This document shows positions 1 through 7,502 of a stretch of DNA of 17,088 nt, in pieces. This stretch comes from Labilibaculum sp. (lineage in GTDB: Bacteria > Bacteroidota > Bacteroidia > Bacteroidales > Marinifilaceae). The stretch lies in the NCBI GenBank assembly GCA_016743925.1, contig JADGFH010000038.1, positions 1-17,088 on the forward strand. The letters run 5' to 3'. The notes beneath the pieces were generated by a model that was not told where the DNA came from, searched no databases, and saw only the letters and a list, made by a program, of their open reading frames with translations. The translations under genes and the position numbers were made by a program. Position 1 is the stretch's first letter, and every line of letters begins with the position of its first letter.

Positions 1-100
1 CAGCAGGACCAGATCCAACAATCAGACATTTTACATTTTCCACATCCCCTTCAGGTGTAGCAGGATTGGTATCCTTCAGGTTCATTGACTTAAATTCCAT
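1..100 (-). CDS. trxB: Thioredoxin reductase, N-terminal fragment (cut by window edge)
   Basis: Only the first 33 codons are in the window; the gene runs off the left edge. Reading the minus strand from the ATG at 100-98, a short polar leader is followed by the segment VENVKCLIVGSGPA, which is the first beta strand and the GxGxxG dinucleotide-binding turn of an FAD-dependent reductase. The wording (KCLIVGSGPAG) is typical of Bacteroidota thioredoxin reductases, which use NADPH to reduce thioredoxin in the cytoplasm. The leader before the fold is about 20 residues, slightly longer than usual; a second in-frame ATG at codon 6 could be the start instead. A good Bacteroidota promoter lies upstream at 142-171. 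Other FAD/NAD(P)-binding reductases cannot be fully excluded, since the CxxC redox centre is outside the window. Confidence 0.8.
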   Translation of the reverse strand, partial: MEFKSMNLKDTNPATPEGDVENVKCLIVGSGPA

Positions 101-141
101 ATGTATTAATTATTCTGTTTCTAAATAGTAATTTCGAGAAA

Positions 142-171
142 CAAATCTACAAAATATCTAGATAACTACAA
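142..171 (-). promoter_or_regulatory. Promoter of the thioredoxin reductase gene
   Basis: On the minus strand, TTG (171-169) is followed by exactly 19 bases and then TAGATTTG (149-142), a full match to the Bacteroidota TAnnTTTG element. It would start transcripts about 35 bases before the ATG at 100. A perfect 10-bp palindrome, TATCTAGATA (155-164), sits between the two boxes and could be an operator; that part is inference. Confidence 0.55.
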
Positions 172-172
172 G

Positions 173-445
173 TGTGTTTATTAATAGAAAATGTAGATGT
201 TAACATCAATTAACTCGAATCTTTCATATTGTTTTTATTTGTCAACTTTTTACGGATCGGCTTTATTTATCAGAGCAAAATCACAGCGTAGTTCAGTTAG
301 GTTCAAATTACGAATCTATTAGAATAAACCTAAAGATATGAATATTCTCATTCTGACAAAGCAATTAAAAGCAACTGTATATTACGTGTTTACTCTAATT
401 TCTTAGTAAGTTTATTAGGCATTAACAAACTTTAACATTAACAAA
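173..445. other. Intergenic region between divergent trxB and tetR
   Basis: This stretch is AT-rich and holds no convincing gene or RNA. The only small pattern is the direct repeat ATTAACAAA at 421-429 and 437-445, just ahead of the tetR promoter. A 22-codon ORF at 338-406 has no supporting feature. Confidence 0.5.
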
Positions 446-477
446 TTTGGTTTCATAGACGACTGGTCATATATTTG
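446..477 (+). promoter_or_regulatory. Promoter of the tetR gene
   Basis: TTTG at 446-449 and TATATTTG at 470-477 match the Bacteroidota -33 and -7 elements with a 20-base spacer. The expected start of transcription is about 8 to 10 bases before the ATG at 492, so the leader would be very short. The palindrome at 458-468 lies inside the spacer, directly against the -7 box, where a bound repressor would block RNA polymerase. Confidence 0.65.
458..468. promoter_or_regulatory. Putative TetR operator 1
   Basis: GACGACTGGTC is an imperfect palindrome of the form GACnAnTnGTC. It lies inside the spacer of the tetR promoter. The surrounding 15 bases (454-468) recur exactly at 1153-1167, just before the MMPL gene. 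This is the layout expected for an autoregulated TetR repressor that also controls its neighbour. Binding is inferred. Confidence 0.6.
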
Positions 478-491
478 TAGAAAATAAAACA

Positions 492-1085
492 ATGTCAAAG
501 ACAAAAAAACACGACGAGAAATCAAATTACCTTTTAGATAAAGGAATGGAACTACTATGGGCGAAAGGCTATAATGCGACCAGTGTGAATGACATTGTGA
601 AGCATGCCGATATTCCTAAAGGATCATTTTATTTCTATTTTGACAGTAAGGAGGACTTTGCGGTTCAAGTAATGGATAAGTATTATAAGACATTTTTTAC
701 GCCAAGTTTGGACATTCTTTATAATAGCAGCGATTCTCCAAAGCAGCGTCTTTTAAATTTATATGAATATAGAATTAAGATGCTGAAGGAAAATTTGAAT
801 TGCAAGATGGGATGTTTAGCATGCAATCTAAGTAATGAAATGTCGGAACATAGCGAGGCTATAAGAATAAAAGCAGCTGAAATCAGCAAACTGATTGAAA
901 TTAAATTAGTTGAAGTTGTTAAAGAAGCTCAGGAAAAAGGGGAGATTAAGGAATCGATTGATGCAGAGAAGATGGTTTCTTTTTTCGAAAATGCAGGTAA
1001 AGGAATTATGATTTCTATGAAGGAAGTTCAAAATTCAAAACCTATCGACAATTATTATTATATGATCCTTCAATTTTTAAACTAA
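492..1085 (+). CDS. TetR/AcrR-family transcriptional repressor
   Basis: This 197-residue protein has the usual TetR length and layout. The N-terminal helix-turn-helix spans about residues 12-58, with the typical run GYNATSVNDIVKHADIPKGSFYFYFDSKEDF. The C-terminal two thirds form the ligand-binding and dimer domain. Three cysteines cluster at residues 104, 108 and 111 (C-x3-C-x2-C), at the point where the NemR-like subgroup carries its electrophile-sensing cysteine, so a reactive or oxidised ligand is possible. The gene has its own promoter with an embedded operator and is followed by an intrinsic terminator at 1120-1143. Further operator copies lie before the MMPL gene, so it probably represses both itself and the exporter genes at 1187-5640. 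The DNA-binding assignment is firm; target and ligand are inferred. Confidence 0.93.
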   Translation: MSKTKKHDEKSNYLLDKGMELLWAKGYNATSVNDIVKHADIPKGSFYFYFDSKEDFAVQVMDKYYKTFFTPSLDILYNSSDSPKQRLLNLYEYRIKMLKENLNCKMGCLACNLSNEMSEHSEAIRIKAAEISKLIEIKLVEVVKEAQEKGEIKESIDAEKMVSFFENAGKGIMISMKEVQNSKPIDNYYYMILQFLN

Positions 1086-1101
1086 TTATTTAAAACCAAC
1101 T

Positions 1102-1112
1102 AACGACTGGTT
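1102..1112. promoter_or_regulatory. Putative TetR operator 2 (variant)
   Basis: AACGACTGGTT differs from the two GACGACTGGTC copies only at its first and last bases, and the two changes are complementary, so the palindrome AACnAnTnGTT is preserved. It lies between the tetR stop codon and the terminator, 55 bases before operator 3. It may be an accessory site, or one arm of the short inverted repeat AACCA/TGGTT (1094-1098 and 1108-1112). Confidence 0.4.
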
Positions 1113-1119
1113 AAATTTT

Positions 1120-1143
1120 AACACCTGAAGAGGTGTTTTTTTT
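1120..1143 (+). terminator. Intrinsic terminator after tetR
   Basis: AACACCT (1120-1126) and AGGTGTT (1131-1137) form a perfect 7-bp stem with a GAAG tetraloop, followed by a T run to 1143. It separates tetR from the MMPL operon and rules out the GTG at 1133, which lies inside the stem, as the start of the next gene. Confidence 0.85.
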
Positions 1144-1156
1144 AACACAAATCATA

Positions 1157-1167
1157 GACGACTGGTC
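1157..1167. promoter_or_regulatory. Putative TetR operator 3
   Basis: GACGACTGGTC lies 19 bases before the MMPL start codon at 1187. Together with its flank (CATA) it repeats 454-468 exactly. It suggests that the exporter operon has its own repressed promoter downstream of the terminator. No clear TAnnTTTG element is visible around it, so the promoter itself is not assigned. Confidence 0.6.
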
Positions 1168-1186
1168 GACTTTTTTAATATTAATT

Positions 1187-3565
1187 ATGGGAACGAAAAA
1201 AACAGATAGCATTGCGAATAGATTTGCTATAAAATGGGCAAATTTTGTGATTCGATTTAAGTGGCCAATGTTGCTTGTAAGTCTTGTACTTACAATGGGA
1301 TTAGCCTCTCAAGGAAATATGGAATTTGATGGTGATTATCATGCCTTCTTCAGTAAATCAAATCCAGAATTGGAGGCATTTGATGCTTTACAAGAGAAGT
1401 ATACGAAAGATGATAATGTTATTGTAGTTCTTGCGCCTAAGAATGGTGATGTTTTCACTCGCGAGAACCTTGTGGCAATTGAGGATCTAACAGCGAAAGC
1501 CTGGAATACACCCTACTCGTCGAGAGTGGATGCCATTACCAACTTTCAACACACCAGTGCCGATGGCGATGATTTATTTGTTGATGATTTATCCTATGAA
1601 TCGGTAAATAAATCTGATGAGGAGATATTATCGATTAGAGAGAAAGCATTGAAAGAACCCTTATTGCTTAATCGTATAATCAATACAAAAGGAAGCGTTA
1701 CCGCAGTTAATATTACAGTAATTCTGCCTGGCGAAGATATGGCAAAGGAGATTCCTGAGGTAACTGTTGCCACAAGAAAGATGATAGCAGAATTTGAGGC
1801 TAAATATCCTCAATTTGATATTTATACAACTGGACTTGTACCACTGAACACGGCCTTTTTCGAATCGTCGCAAAAGGATATGATGCTAAGTGCTCTTATG
1901 TTTTTGGTTGCAATATTGGTGACATTTTTACTGACTAGAAATATATATGCTACCATAGCAACTCTCGTGGTTGTGCTTTTCTCAATCATGAGTTCAATTG
2001 GCTTTGTGGGTTTAATGGGAATTAAGCTTACACCTCCATCTGCTGTTTTTCCTACCATGATACTTACACTTGCCATTGCTGATAGTATCCATATTCTTAT
2101 CACCTATCTGCAGAAAGTAAGAACGGATGGATTGGAAAAGAAAGATGCTTTGGTTGAGTCTATTCGATTGAATTTAATGCCGGTATTTATTACCAGCCTG
2201 ACAACTGTAGTCGGATTCATGACTATGAATTTTGGAGATGTTCCTCCATTTTGGGACTTAGGAAACATTACCGCTTTTGGTATGAGTATGGCTTTCGTAT
2301 TCTCTATGATTACACTACCTGCTTTAATGTCGATTTTCCCGAAACCGAAACCAAAGAAATTAAAAGAGAAGAAAGCAGCATGGCTATCTAACTATGCCAC
2401 TTTCATTGGTAAATACCCTATGCGATTATCTATCGTATCATTCGCACTAATTGTGATGGCAGGTTATTTTGCAACTAAAAATACCTTTAACGACGAGTTT
2501 GTTGAATACTTCGATCACTCCGTTCAATTTAGAACAGACAGTGATTTTGTGAACGAGAATCTAACAGGTTTTTACAATGTAGAATTCTCAATTGGTAGTG
2601 GCGAAAGTGGGGGTATCAATAACCCTGGGTATCTAAATAAATTAAATGAATTTGAAGGTTGGTTGAACATGCAGCCAGAAGTTGTTCATGTGAATGCCTT
2701 TAGCGAAGTGGCTCGAAGAATTAATAGGTCGATGCATGGCGACGACGAATCTTATTATCGCATACCAGATGAAAGAGAAAGCGCAGCACAATTCCTACTT
2801 CTGTATGAAATGTCGCTTCCATTCGGACTGGATTTAAATAACCAGATTAATGTTGATAAATCAGAATCGAGACTTACGGTAACAATCAAAAACAGTTCGA
2901 GTGCCGAGATGATTGCCTTTACCGAAAGAGCTGAAAACTGGTTAAAAGATAATGCTCCAGCACCTATGCATGCTATAGGCGTGAGTCCAACCTTAATGTT
3001 CTCAAAGCTTGGTTTCCGTCAGGCGGAGAGTATGTTTACGGGTAATATAATAGCGCTACTATTGATTACTCTAATCCTAATTTTTGCACTTAGAAACTTT
3101 AAACTAGGTATGCTTAGTATTATTCCTAATGTTACGCCTGTTATAGTAGGTTTTGGTGTTTGGTGGTTGTATAAGGGAACCATCAATACTGGAATGGTGG
3201 TTGTTTTTGGTATGACTTTGGGAATTGTGGTAGATGATACCGTACACTTTATGAGTAAGTTCTTACGAGCTCGTCGTGAGCTAGGTTATAATGCTCATAA
3301 AGCAGTTGTATATGCATTCGAAACGGTAGGAGTAGCCATTATTACCACTACAATTATTTTGGTTGCCGGATTCAATATTTTATCGACATCAGCATTTGCC
3401 TTAAACAGTTATATGGCAAGAATATCCGTAGTCATTATTATATCAGCACTCATTATCGATTTTATATTATTGCCTTCTCTTCTAATATTAGTAAGCAAAA
3501 AGGAAAAAGAGGTAGAAGAAGATCCTAAGCTAAGAGTAGAACCTATTACCGTAACCACGAAATAA
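1187..3565 (+). CDS. MMPL/RND-superfamily inner-membrane exporter
   Basis: Start chosen at the ATG at 1187 (792 residues) because the longer GTG reading at 1133 would begin inside a terminator and translate through an operator. The layout is the classic duplicated RND plan. TM1 is at about 25-41, followed by a periplasmic domain and a bundle of five helices at about 232-382. TM7 is at about 412-428, followed by a second periplasmic domain and five helices at about 618-772. Each half carries charged residues in the expected proton-relay helix: ADSIH (Asp302, His305) and GIVVDDTVHF (Asp683, Asp684, His687). About 800 residues without a large AcrB-type funnel fits the MMPL branch, whose members mostly export lipids or hydrophobic molecules using the proton gradient. 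It leads an operon with a LolA-like protein 19 bases downstream and then an outer-membrane barrel. The substrate is unknown. Confidence 0.93.
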   Translation: MGTKKTDSIANRFAIKWANFVIRFKWPMLLVSLVLTMGLASQGNMEFDGDYHAFFSKSNPELEAFDALQEKYTKDDNVIVVLAPKNGDVFTRENLVAIEDLTAKAWNTPYSSRVDAITNFQHTSADGDDLFVDDLSYESVNKSDEEILSIREKALKEPLLLNRIINTKGSVTAVNITVILPGEDMAKEIPEVTVATRKMIAEFEAKYPQFDIYTTGLVPLNTAFFESSQKDMMLSALMFLVAILVTFLLTRNIYATIATLVVVLFSIMSSIGFVGLMGIKLTPPSAVFPTMILTLAIADSIHILITYLQKVRTDGLEKKDALVESIRLNLMPVFITSLTTVVGFMTMNFGDVPPFWDLGNITAFGMSMAFVFSMITLPALMSIFPKPKPKKLKEKKAAWLSNYATFIGKYPMRLSIVSFALIVMAGYFATKNTFNDEFVEYFDHSVQFRTDSDFVNENLTGFYNVEFSIGSGESGGINNPGYLNKLNEFEGWLNMQPEVVHVNAFSEVARRINRSMHGDDESYYRIPDERESAAQFLLLYEMSLPFGLDLNNQINVDKSESRLTVTIKNSSSAEMIAFTERAENWLKDNAPAPMHAIGVSPTLMFSKLGFRQAESMFTGNIIALLLITLILIFALRNFKLGMLSIIPNVTPVIVGFGVWWLYKGTINTGMVVVFGMTLGIVVDDTVHFMSKFLRARRELGYNAHKAVVYAFETVGVAIITTTIILVAGFNILSTSAFALNSYMARISVVIIISALIIDFILLPSLLILVSKKEKEVEEDPKLRVEPITVTTK

Positions 3566-3584
3566 ATTTTAAAATCTAAATAAG

Positions 3585-4358
3585 ATGAAAAAAGTATTAG
3601 CAATTGTAATGATGATATGGGCAGTAAACTTAGTTTCTGCTCAAGCACCAAATAATCGCGGAATGGAGATCGCTAAGGCAGCTGAAAATGCAGATATAGG
3701 CTTTGGTAGTAGCACGGTTGATACCAAAATGATTTTGAAAAACAAGAATGGTCAGGTTAGTGAACGTTATCTATCAACAAAAACTTTAGAATTAACAGAG
3801 GATGGCGACAAATCTCTCATCGTTTTTAATAGCCCTAAGGATGTAAAAGGCACATCAACATTAACCTTTACACATAAGGTAGGTTCAGACGATCAGTGGT
3901 TGTATTTGCCTTCAATTAAGCGAATCAAAAGGATATCATCCAATAATAAATCGGGACCCTTTGTAGGTAGCGAGTTTGCCTATGAAGATCTTTCGTCGCA
4001 AGAGGTAGAAAAGTACAGCTATAAATTTCTGGAAGAAAAGGGGAATATACTTATTGTAGAGCAAGATCCTGTTGATCCAAAATCAGGTTATTCAAAACGA
4101 ATTGTTTCTTACAATAAAGATAAAGGCTACCGTATTGAGAAAGTTGAATTCTACGATCGAAAAAATTCTCTATTAAAAACCTTAACCTATACGGACTACA
4201 AGCTTTATAAAAACAAGTTTTGGCGAGCTGCAGTTTTTAATATGGTGAATCATCAAACCCATAAGGAAACAATGTTACAGTTTAGCGACTACAATTTTGA
4301 GCAAAATCTTTCGGAAGAAGATTTCACGGAAGTGGCTCTAAAAAGAGCCGGAAAATAA
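3585..4358 (+). CDS. LolA-like periplasmic protein (outer membrane lipoprotein-sorting family)
   Basis: This 257-residue protein has a cleavable signal peptide (about residues 1-20, ending VSAQA). It resembles the COG2834 / LolA-like family, which folds as an open half-barrel that holds acyl chains. Family-typical stretches are the central DQWLYLPSIKRIKRI (about 105-120) and the following SGPFVGSEFAYEDLS region (about 124-140). These family members are usually near 250 residues, longer than housekeeping LolA at about 200. It starts 19 bases after the MMPL gene and precedes the barrel gene, so it likely shuttles a lipid or lipoprotein across the periplasm between the two. It is probably not the essential lipoprotein carrier; the operon context suggests a dedicated partner of the exporter. 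Role in transport is inferred. Confidence 0.85.
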   Translation: MKKVLAIVMMIWAVNLVSAQAPNNRGMEIAKAAENADIGFGSSTVDTKMILKNKNGQVSERYLSTKTLELTEDGDKSLIVFNSPKDVKGTSTLTFTHKVGSDDQWLYLPSIKRIKRISSNNKSGPFVGSEFAYEDLSSQEVEKYSYKFLEEKGNILIVEQDPVDPKSGYSKRIVSYNKDKGYRIEKVEFYDRKNSLLKTLTYTDYKLYKNKFWRAAVFNMVNHQTHKETMLQFSDYNFEQNLSEEDFTEVALKRAGK

Positions 4359-4371
4359 TAGCATAGTGAAG

Positions 4372-4404
4372 CTTACCATTTTTGATTTTATTGAGAATGG
4401 TAGG
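4372..4404 (+). other. Intra-operon RNA hairpin
   Basis: An 11-bp stem (4372-4382 with 4394-4404, including two G-U pairs, core TACCATT/AATGGTA) with an 11-base loop lies between the LolA-like and barrel genes. No T run follows, so it is unlikely to terminate. It may stabilise or process the mRNA and tune the expression of the barrel gene. Confidence 0.4.
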
Positions 4405-4431
4405 TTTCATCTGATTATAAAATAGAAATTG

Positions 4432-5640
4432 ATGAGAAAATACATATACTTAGCCATTCTGATTTTTAGTTTTATGGGGCAGTCTTTTGCCCAAGATTCT
4501 AAGAAAGAAAGGAATCTGACTCATGAGTTTGAGTTGGAACTGGAAGGAGAATATCGTTACTATTTGGATAAGGCGAAATTTGATGGTCAAAAAGATCAGT
4601 TTCCTTCATTGGCTATAAAGCCAGAATATACCATAGAATGGAACAAGGGGTACGAAAGTATCAATATGTCAACTTTCTTTAGAATTGATCGTGACGATGA
4701 AAGAACACATTTTGATATTCGCGAATTCTATTACCAAAAAGCGAAAAACAATTGGGAATTGAGCCTCGGATTGAAGAAAGTGTATTGGGGTGTTGCCGAG
4801 AGCAATCATTTGGTTGATATCATTAACCAGACCGATGCAATAGAATCTTTTGATGGAGAAGAAAAGTTAGGGCAACCTATGGTTCAGTTTAGTTGGAACA
4901 CCTCCAAAATGGGAACTTTCAAATTCTTTTATCTGCCTTACCATCGCAAACGTACCTTTCCTGGAACTAAAGGAAGATTGCGCTTTGGAACAGCTATAGA
5001 TAAAGATGATGTTGCTTACGAAAGTGGTGCCGAAGAGTGGAGACAGGATATGGCCATTCGTTGGAAACACTATATTAATGCATTCGATATTGGACTTTCG
5101 CACTTTTATGGTAACGGGCGCGAAGCTGCTTTCGTTTTCGACAATACCGAAAACATCACGGCTTTTTATCCCGTAATTAATCAAACTGGGCTTGATTTAC
5201 AAATTACCCACAATGCCTTTCTATGGAAACTAGAATCTATTTACCGACAAGCAGACCACGAGGATTTTTATGCTATGGTAGCTGGCGTAGAATATACCTT
5301 TAGTAATATAGATGGTAATGGTTTGGATATTGGTCTACTTGGTGAATACTTATACGACGAGCGCAATGAATTTACTTTAAATGCTCTTCAAAATGATCTT
5401 TTTATTGGAAGTAGAATTGCCTTTAACGACATTCAGGATGCATCTATTCTTTTTGGAGTTATTAGTGATTTGGAATCGAATAGTAGAATATTTAGTGTAG
5501 AAGCCTCTCGTAGGTTTGGAAGTAGCTGGACTGCCGAATTGGAAGGTCGATTCTTTTCTAATATCAGTAAAGACGAACTTATTCTGTCCAATTTTGAGAA
5601 AGACAGCTTTTTAAAACTTAAAATATCCAAATATTTTTAA
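4432..5640 (+). CDS. Outer-membrane beta-barrel protein of the MMPL operon
   Basis: Start chosen at the ATG at 4432 rather than the TTG three bases upstream (402 residues). A signal peptide (about 1-21, ending SFAQ) is followed by many alternating, aromatic-rich strands and a C-terminal phenylalanine (KISKYF), the sorting signature of outer-membrane barrels. The protein resembles porin-like or DUF1302-like barrels that accompany MMPL exporters and LolA-like proteins. A notable stretch is YWGVAESNHLVDIINQTDAI (about 118-137), which looks more conserved than the surrounding strands and may line the channel. It is the last gene of the run, 73 bases after the LolA-like gene, and is followed by a strong terminator. 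The likely role is to insert or release the exported molecule at the outer membrane; this is inference from context. Confidence 0.8.
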   Translation: MRKYIYLAILIFSFMGQSFAQDSKKERNLTHEFELELEGEYRYYLDKAKFDGQKDQFPSLAIKPEYTIEWNKGYESINMSTFFRIDRDDERTHFDIREFYYQKAKNNWELSLGLKKVYWGVAESNHLVDIINQTDAIESFDGEEKLGQPMVQFSWNTSKMGTFKFFYLPYHRKRTFPGTKGRLRFGTAIDKDDVAYESGAEEWRQDMAIRWKHYINAFDIGLSHFYGNGREAAFVFDNTENITAFYPVINQTGLDLQITHNAFLWKLESIYRQADHEDFYAMVAGVEYTFSNIDGNGLDIGLLGEYLYDERNEFTLNALQNDLFIGSRIAFNDIQDASILFGVISDLESNSRIFSVEASRRFGSSWTAELEGRFFSNISKDELILSNFEKDSFLKLKISKYF

Positions 5641-5692
5641 TGAGGTAGGAAATTCGAATCTTCTCGACCAACTATCAAAAACAAATACGAAC

Positions 5693-5724
5693 AAGCGATT
5701 ACATCCAACGTAATCGCTTTTCTT
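5693..5724 (+). terminator. Intrinsic terminator of the MMPL operon
   Basis: AAGCGATTAC (5693-5702) and GTAATCGCTT (5710-5719) form a perfect 10-bp stem with a 7-base loop, followed by TTCTT. It ends the exporter operon 53 bases after the barrel gene. Confidence 0.9.
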
Positions 5725-5875
5725 GTACTATTTTATCTTACAAATTGATTTTAAAAAAGTTTATTCATATTTATTCTCCTCGTTAAATTTAATTCAAGAT
5801 ATTCAACCAATATTCAATTTATGCCAAACCAAATCTGTTTTTAGCAGATAGATTTATGAAAACCCAATATTTAGT

Positions 5876-5883
5876 TACTTTTG
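5876..5883 (+). promoter_or_regulatory. -7 element before the ECF sigma gene
   Basis: TACTTTTG matches TAnnTTTG and lies 17 bases before the ATG at 5901. The -33 region is weak (TTTA near 5853-5856), so a housekeeping promoter is likely but not certain. Confidence 0.45.
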
Positions 5884-5900
5884 CAACTTAATTAATTATC

Positions 5901-6431
5901 ATGTCAAACCACACCACCATTTCAAATGCCTATAAAGATCATTATCCATCGCTACTAATGTATGCTGTAAAATGGGTGAAAGATAAAGATATAGCCAAAG
6001 ATTTGGTACAAGCTGTATTTGTTAATTTACTGGAAAAATCTGAAAAACTAAGTATTTTAGACTATCGTGCTTATTTGTTTAAATCTGTAAGAAACCAATG
6101 CATTCAACATTTAAAAAAGAAATCATCCGAGAGTAGCATTGAAGAAATCAACCTAAACAGTTTCGGTTACTTCAGTAATCCTATAGAACAAGCCGAATTT
6201 GAATCCTATGTTTTCGGATTGATAGACAAACTCCCTCCTGCCACCAAAAATATTTTTAAACTCAATCGCTTCGATGGATTAAGCAATCAGCAAATTGCGG
6301 ATAAATTAAATTTATCGAAACGAACCGTTGAACTACAAATCAGCAATGCATTAAAGCTATTGCGTCAGGAATTATTCGATCCAAAAAACGAAAACAACAA
6401 TTTTTCACAATTTCTTCACTTGCTTTTTTAA
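5901..6431 (+). CDS. ECF sigma-70 factor, Bacteroidota FecI-like group
   Basis: This 176-residue protein contains only sigma regions 2 and 4, as ECF factors do. Region 2 is at about 10-75 (YKDHYPSLLMYAVKWVKD, DIAKDLVQAVFVNLLE, then RAYLFKSVRNQCIQHLKKK). Region 4 is at about 105-156 (LPPATKNIFKLNRFDG followed by a helix-turn-helix LSNQQIADKLNLSKRTVE). The order sigma, FecR-like protein, STN-domain receptor is the established cell-surface signalling layout, in which the receptor senses its ligand outside, FecR passes the signal across the inner membrane, and this factor then directs transcription of the uptake genes. A 108-base gap separates it from the fecR-like gene, so the downstream genes may have their own sigma-dependent promoter. 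The regulated target set is not visible. Confidence 0.93.
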   Translation: MSNHTTISNAYKDHYPSLLMYAVKWVKDKDIAKDLVQAVFVNLLEKSEKLSILDYRAYLFKSVRNQCIQHLKKKSSESSIEEINLNSFGYFSNPIEQAEFESYVFGLIDKLPPATKNIFKLNRFDGLSNQQIADKLNLSKRTVELQISNALKLLRQELFDPKNENNNFSQFLHLLF

Positions 6432-6539
6432 GCTCATCTTCACATCATTACACAAACACCATTCATTTTTTTTCAAAAAAATCGATTTTTAAATATGTGT
6501 TTACCTATTAAGATTCATCTTTATTAAAAAGGCAACACT

Positions 6540-7502
6540 ATGGATAATCAATATTTAATAATTAAATACTACAAAAAAGAGGTTAATGAGGATGAAAAGT
6601 GTGAGGTAGAAAATTGGTTGGCAAAATCGGACAGCAAGACAAAAGAATACGAACAATATGTGAGTATTTGGGAAGCTGCCCAGCAAAGCAAACTGCTAAA
6701 CAATGTTAATATTGAGTACGATTGGAATCTCATTCTTAGTAAAGCGGATATTAAACCTAAATTCCTGAACAAAGTAATTACTTACGGTTTGCGTATTGCT
6801 GCTGTATTCTTATTGGCTTTTGGAATATACTGGACTTCCCAAAACACTATTTTAAAACCTGAATATCAATACGTACAGAATGAATGGGCTAACAAAGTAA
6901 AAACGGTAACGCTTGAAGATGGAACCATTGTTTCCTTAAACTATAAAGCGGGTTTGTATTATCCCAAACATTTTAGCCAGAAAGCACGGAAAGTAAAACT
7001 TGAAGGGAATGCCTTTTTTAATGTTGCCCGTAACGAATCAAAACCTTTTAGAGTGGAAACTCCTATTTCGATGGTTCAGGTTCTAGGTACCACATTTGAT
7101 GTAGATGCCACGAACAATAAAACCATGGTTACCGTTACAAGCGGAAAAGTAAAAGTTGAAAACAAATCAGAACAAAGCATTTTTGTAGAATTACTACCTA
7201 ATGAACAGGCCATTCAAAGTGTAAATACATTAGACAAAAACACTGTTGCATCAGAAAATTTTATAGGATGGAAAACTGGTAAATACTTATTTAAAAATGA
7301 ATCATTATTAGAAGTGATAACATTGTTGGAAAGACGTTTCCACTTTGCTTACCAATTTACAAGCAATGAACTTAAAACACGTGAACTAACCGCTGAATTT
7401 AACGGCGAAAACTTAAATGACATTATTAAGATTATCCAGCTAAGTTGCCAAGTGCGAATTAATCTTGAGTCAAATAAATTAACGATCAGTAAGAATGAAT
7501 AA
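6540..7502 (+). CDS. FecR-family anti-sigma factor / signal transducer
   Basis: The 320 residues divide into a cytoplasmic sigma-binding region with a short acidic N terminus (about 1-75), one membrane helix (about 79-98, VITYGLRIAAVFLLAFGIYW), a periplasmic FecR domain (about 118-215, with LEDGTIVSLNYKAGLYYP, FFNVARNESKPFRVETP and VLGTTFDV), and a C-terminal DUF4974 domain (about 250-317) that resembles an STN fold. The protein sits in the inner membrane, holds the sigma factor or matures it, and receives the signal from the receptor's STN domain. Its stop codon overlaps the start of the receptor gene by 8 bases, which points to coupled translation. Length and order match the family well. 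Confidence 0.93.
   Translation: MDNQYLIIKYYKKEVNEDEKCEVENWLAKSDSKTKEYEQYVSIWEAAQQSKLLNNVNIEYDWNLILSKADIKPKFLNKVITYGLRIAAVFLLAFGIYWTSQNTILKPEYQYVQNEWANKVKTVTLEDGTIVSLNYKAGLYYPKHFSQKARKVKLEGNAFFNVARNESKPFRVETPISMVQVLGTTFDVDATNNKTMVTVTSGKVKVENKSEQSIFVELLPNEQAIQSVNTLDKNTVASENFIGWKTGKYLFKNESLLEVITLLERRFHFAYQFTSNELKTRELTAEFNGENLNDIIKIIQLSCQVRINLESNKLTISKNE

Noticed and set aside
338..406. 22-residue ORF upstream of tetR
   Set aside because: It has no ribosome-binding or promoter support and no recognisable composition; such frames are expected by chance.
1133..1186. N-terminal extension of the MMPL protein
   Set aside because: The GTG lies inside a terminator stem and the extension translates the operator; ATG 1187 is preferred.
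4372..4404. Terminator between the LolA-like and barrel genes
   Set aside because: The hairpin has no following T run and the downstream gene fits the same operon.
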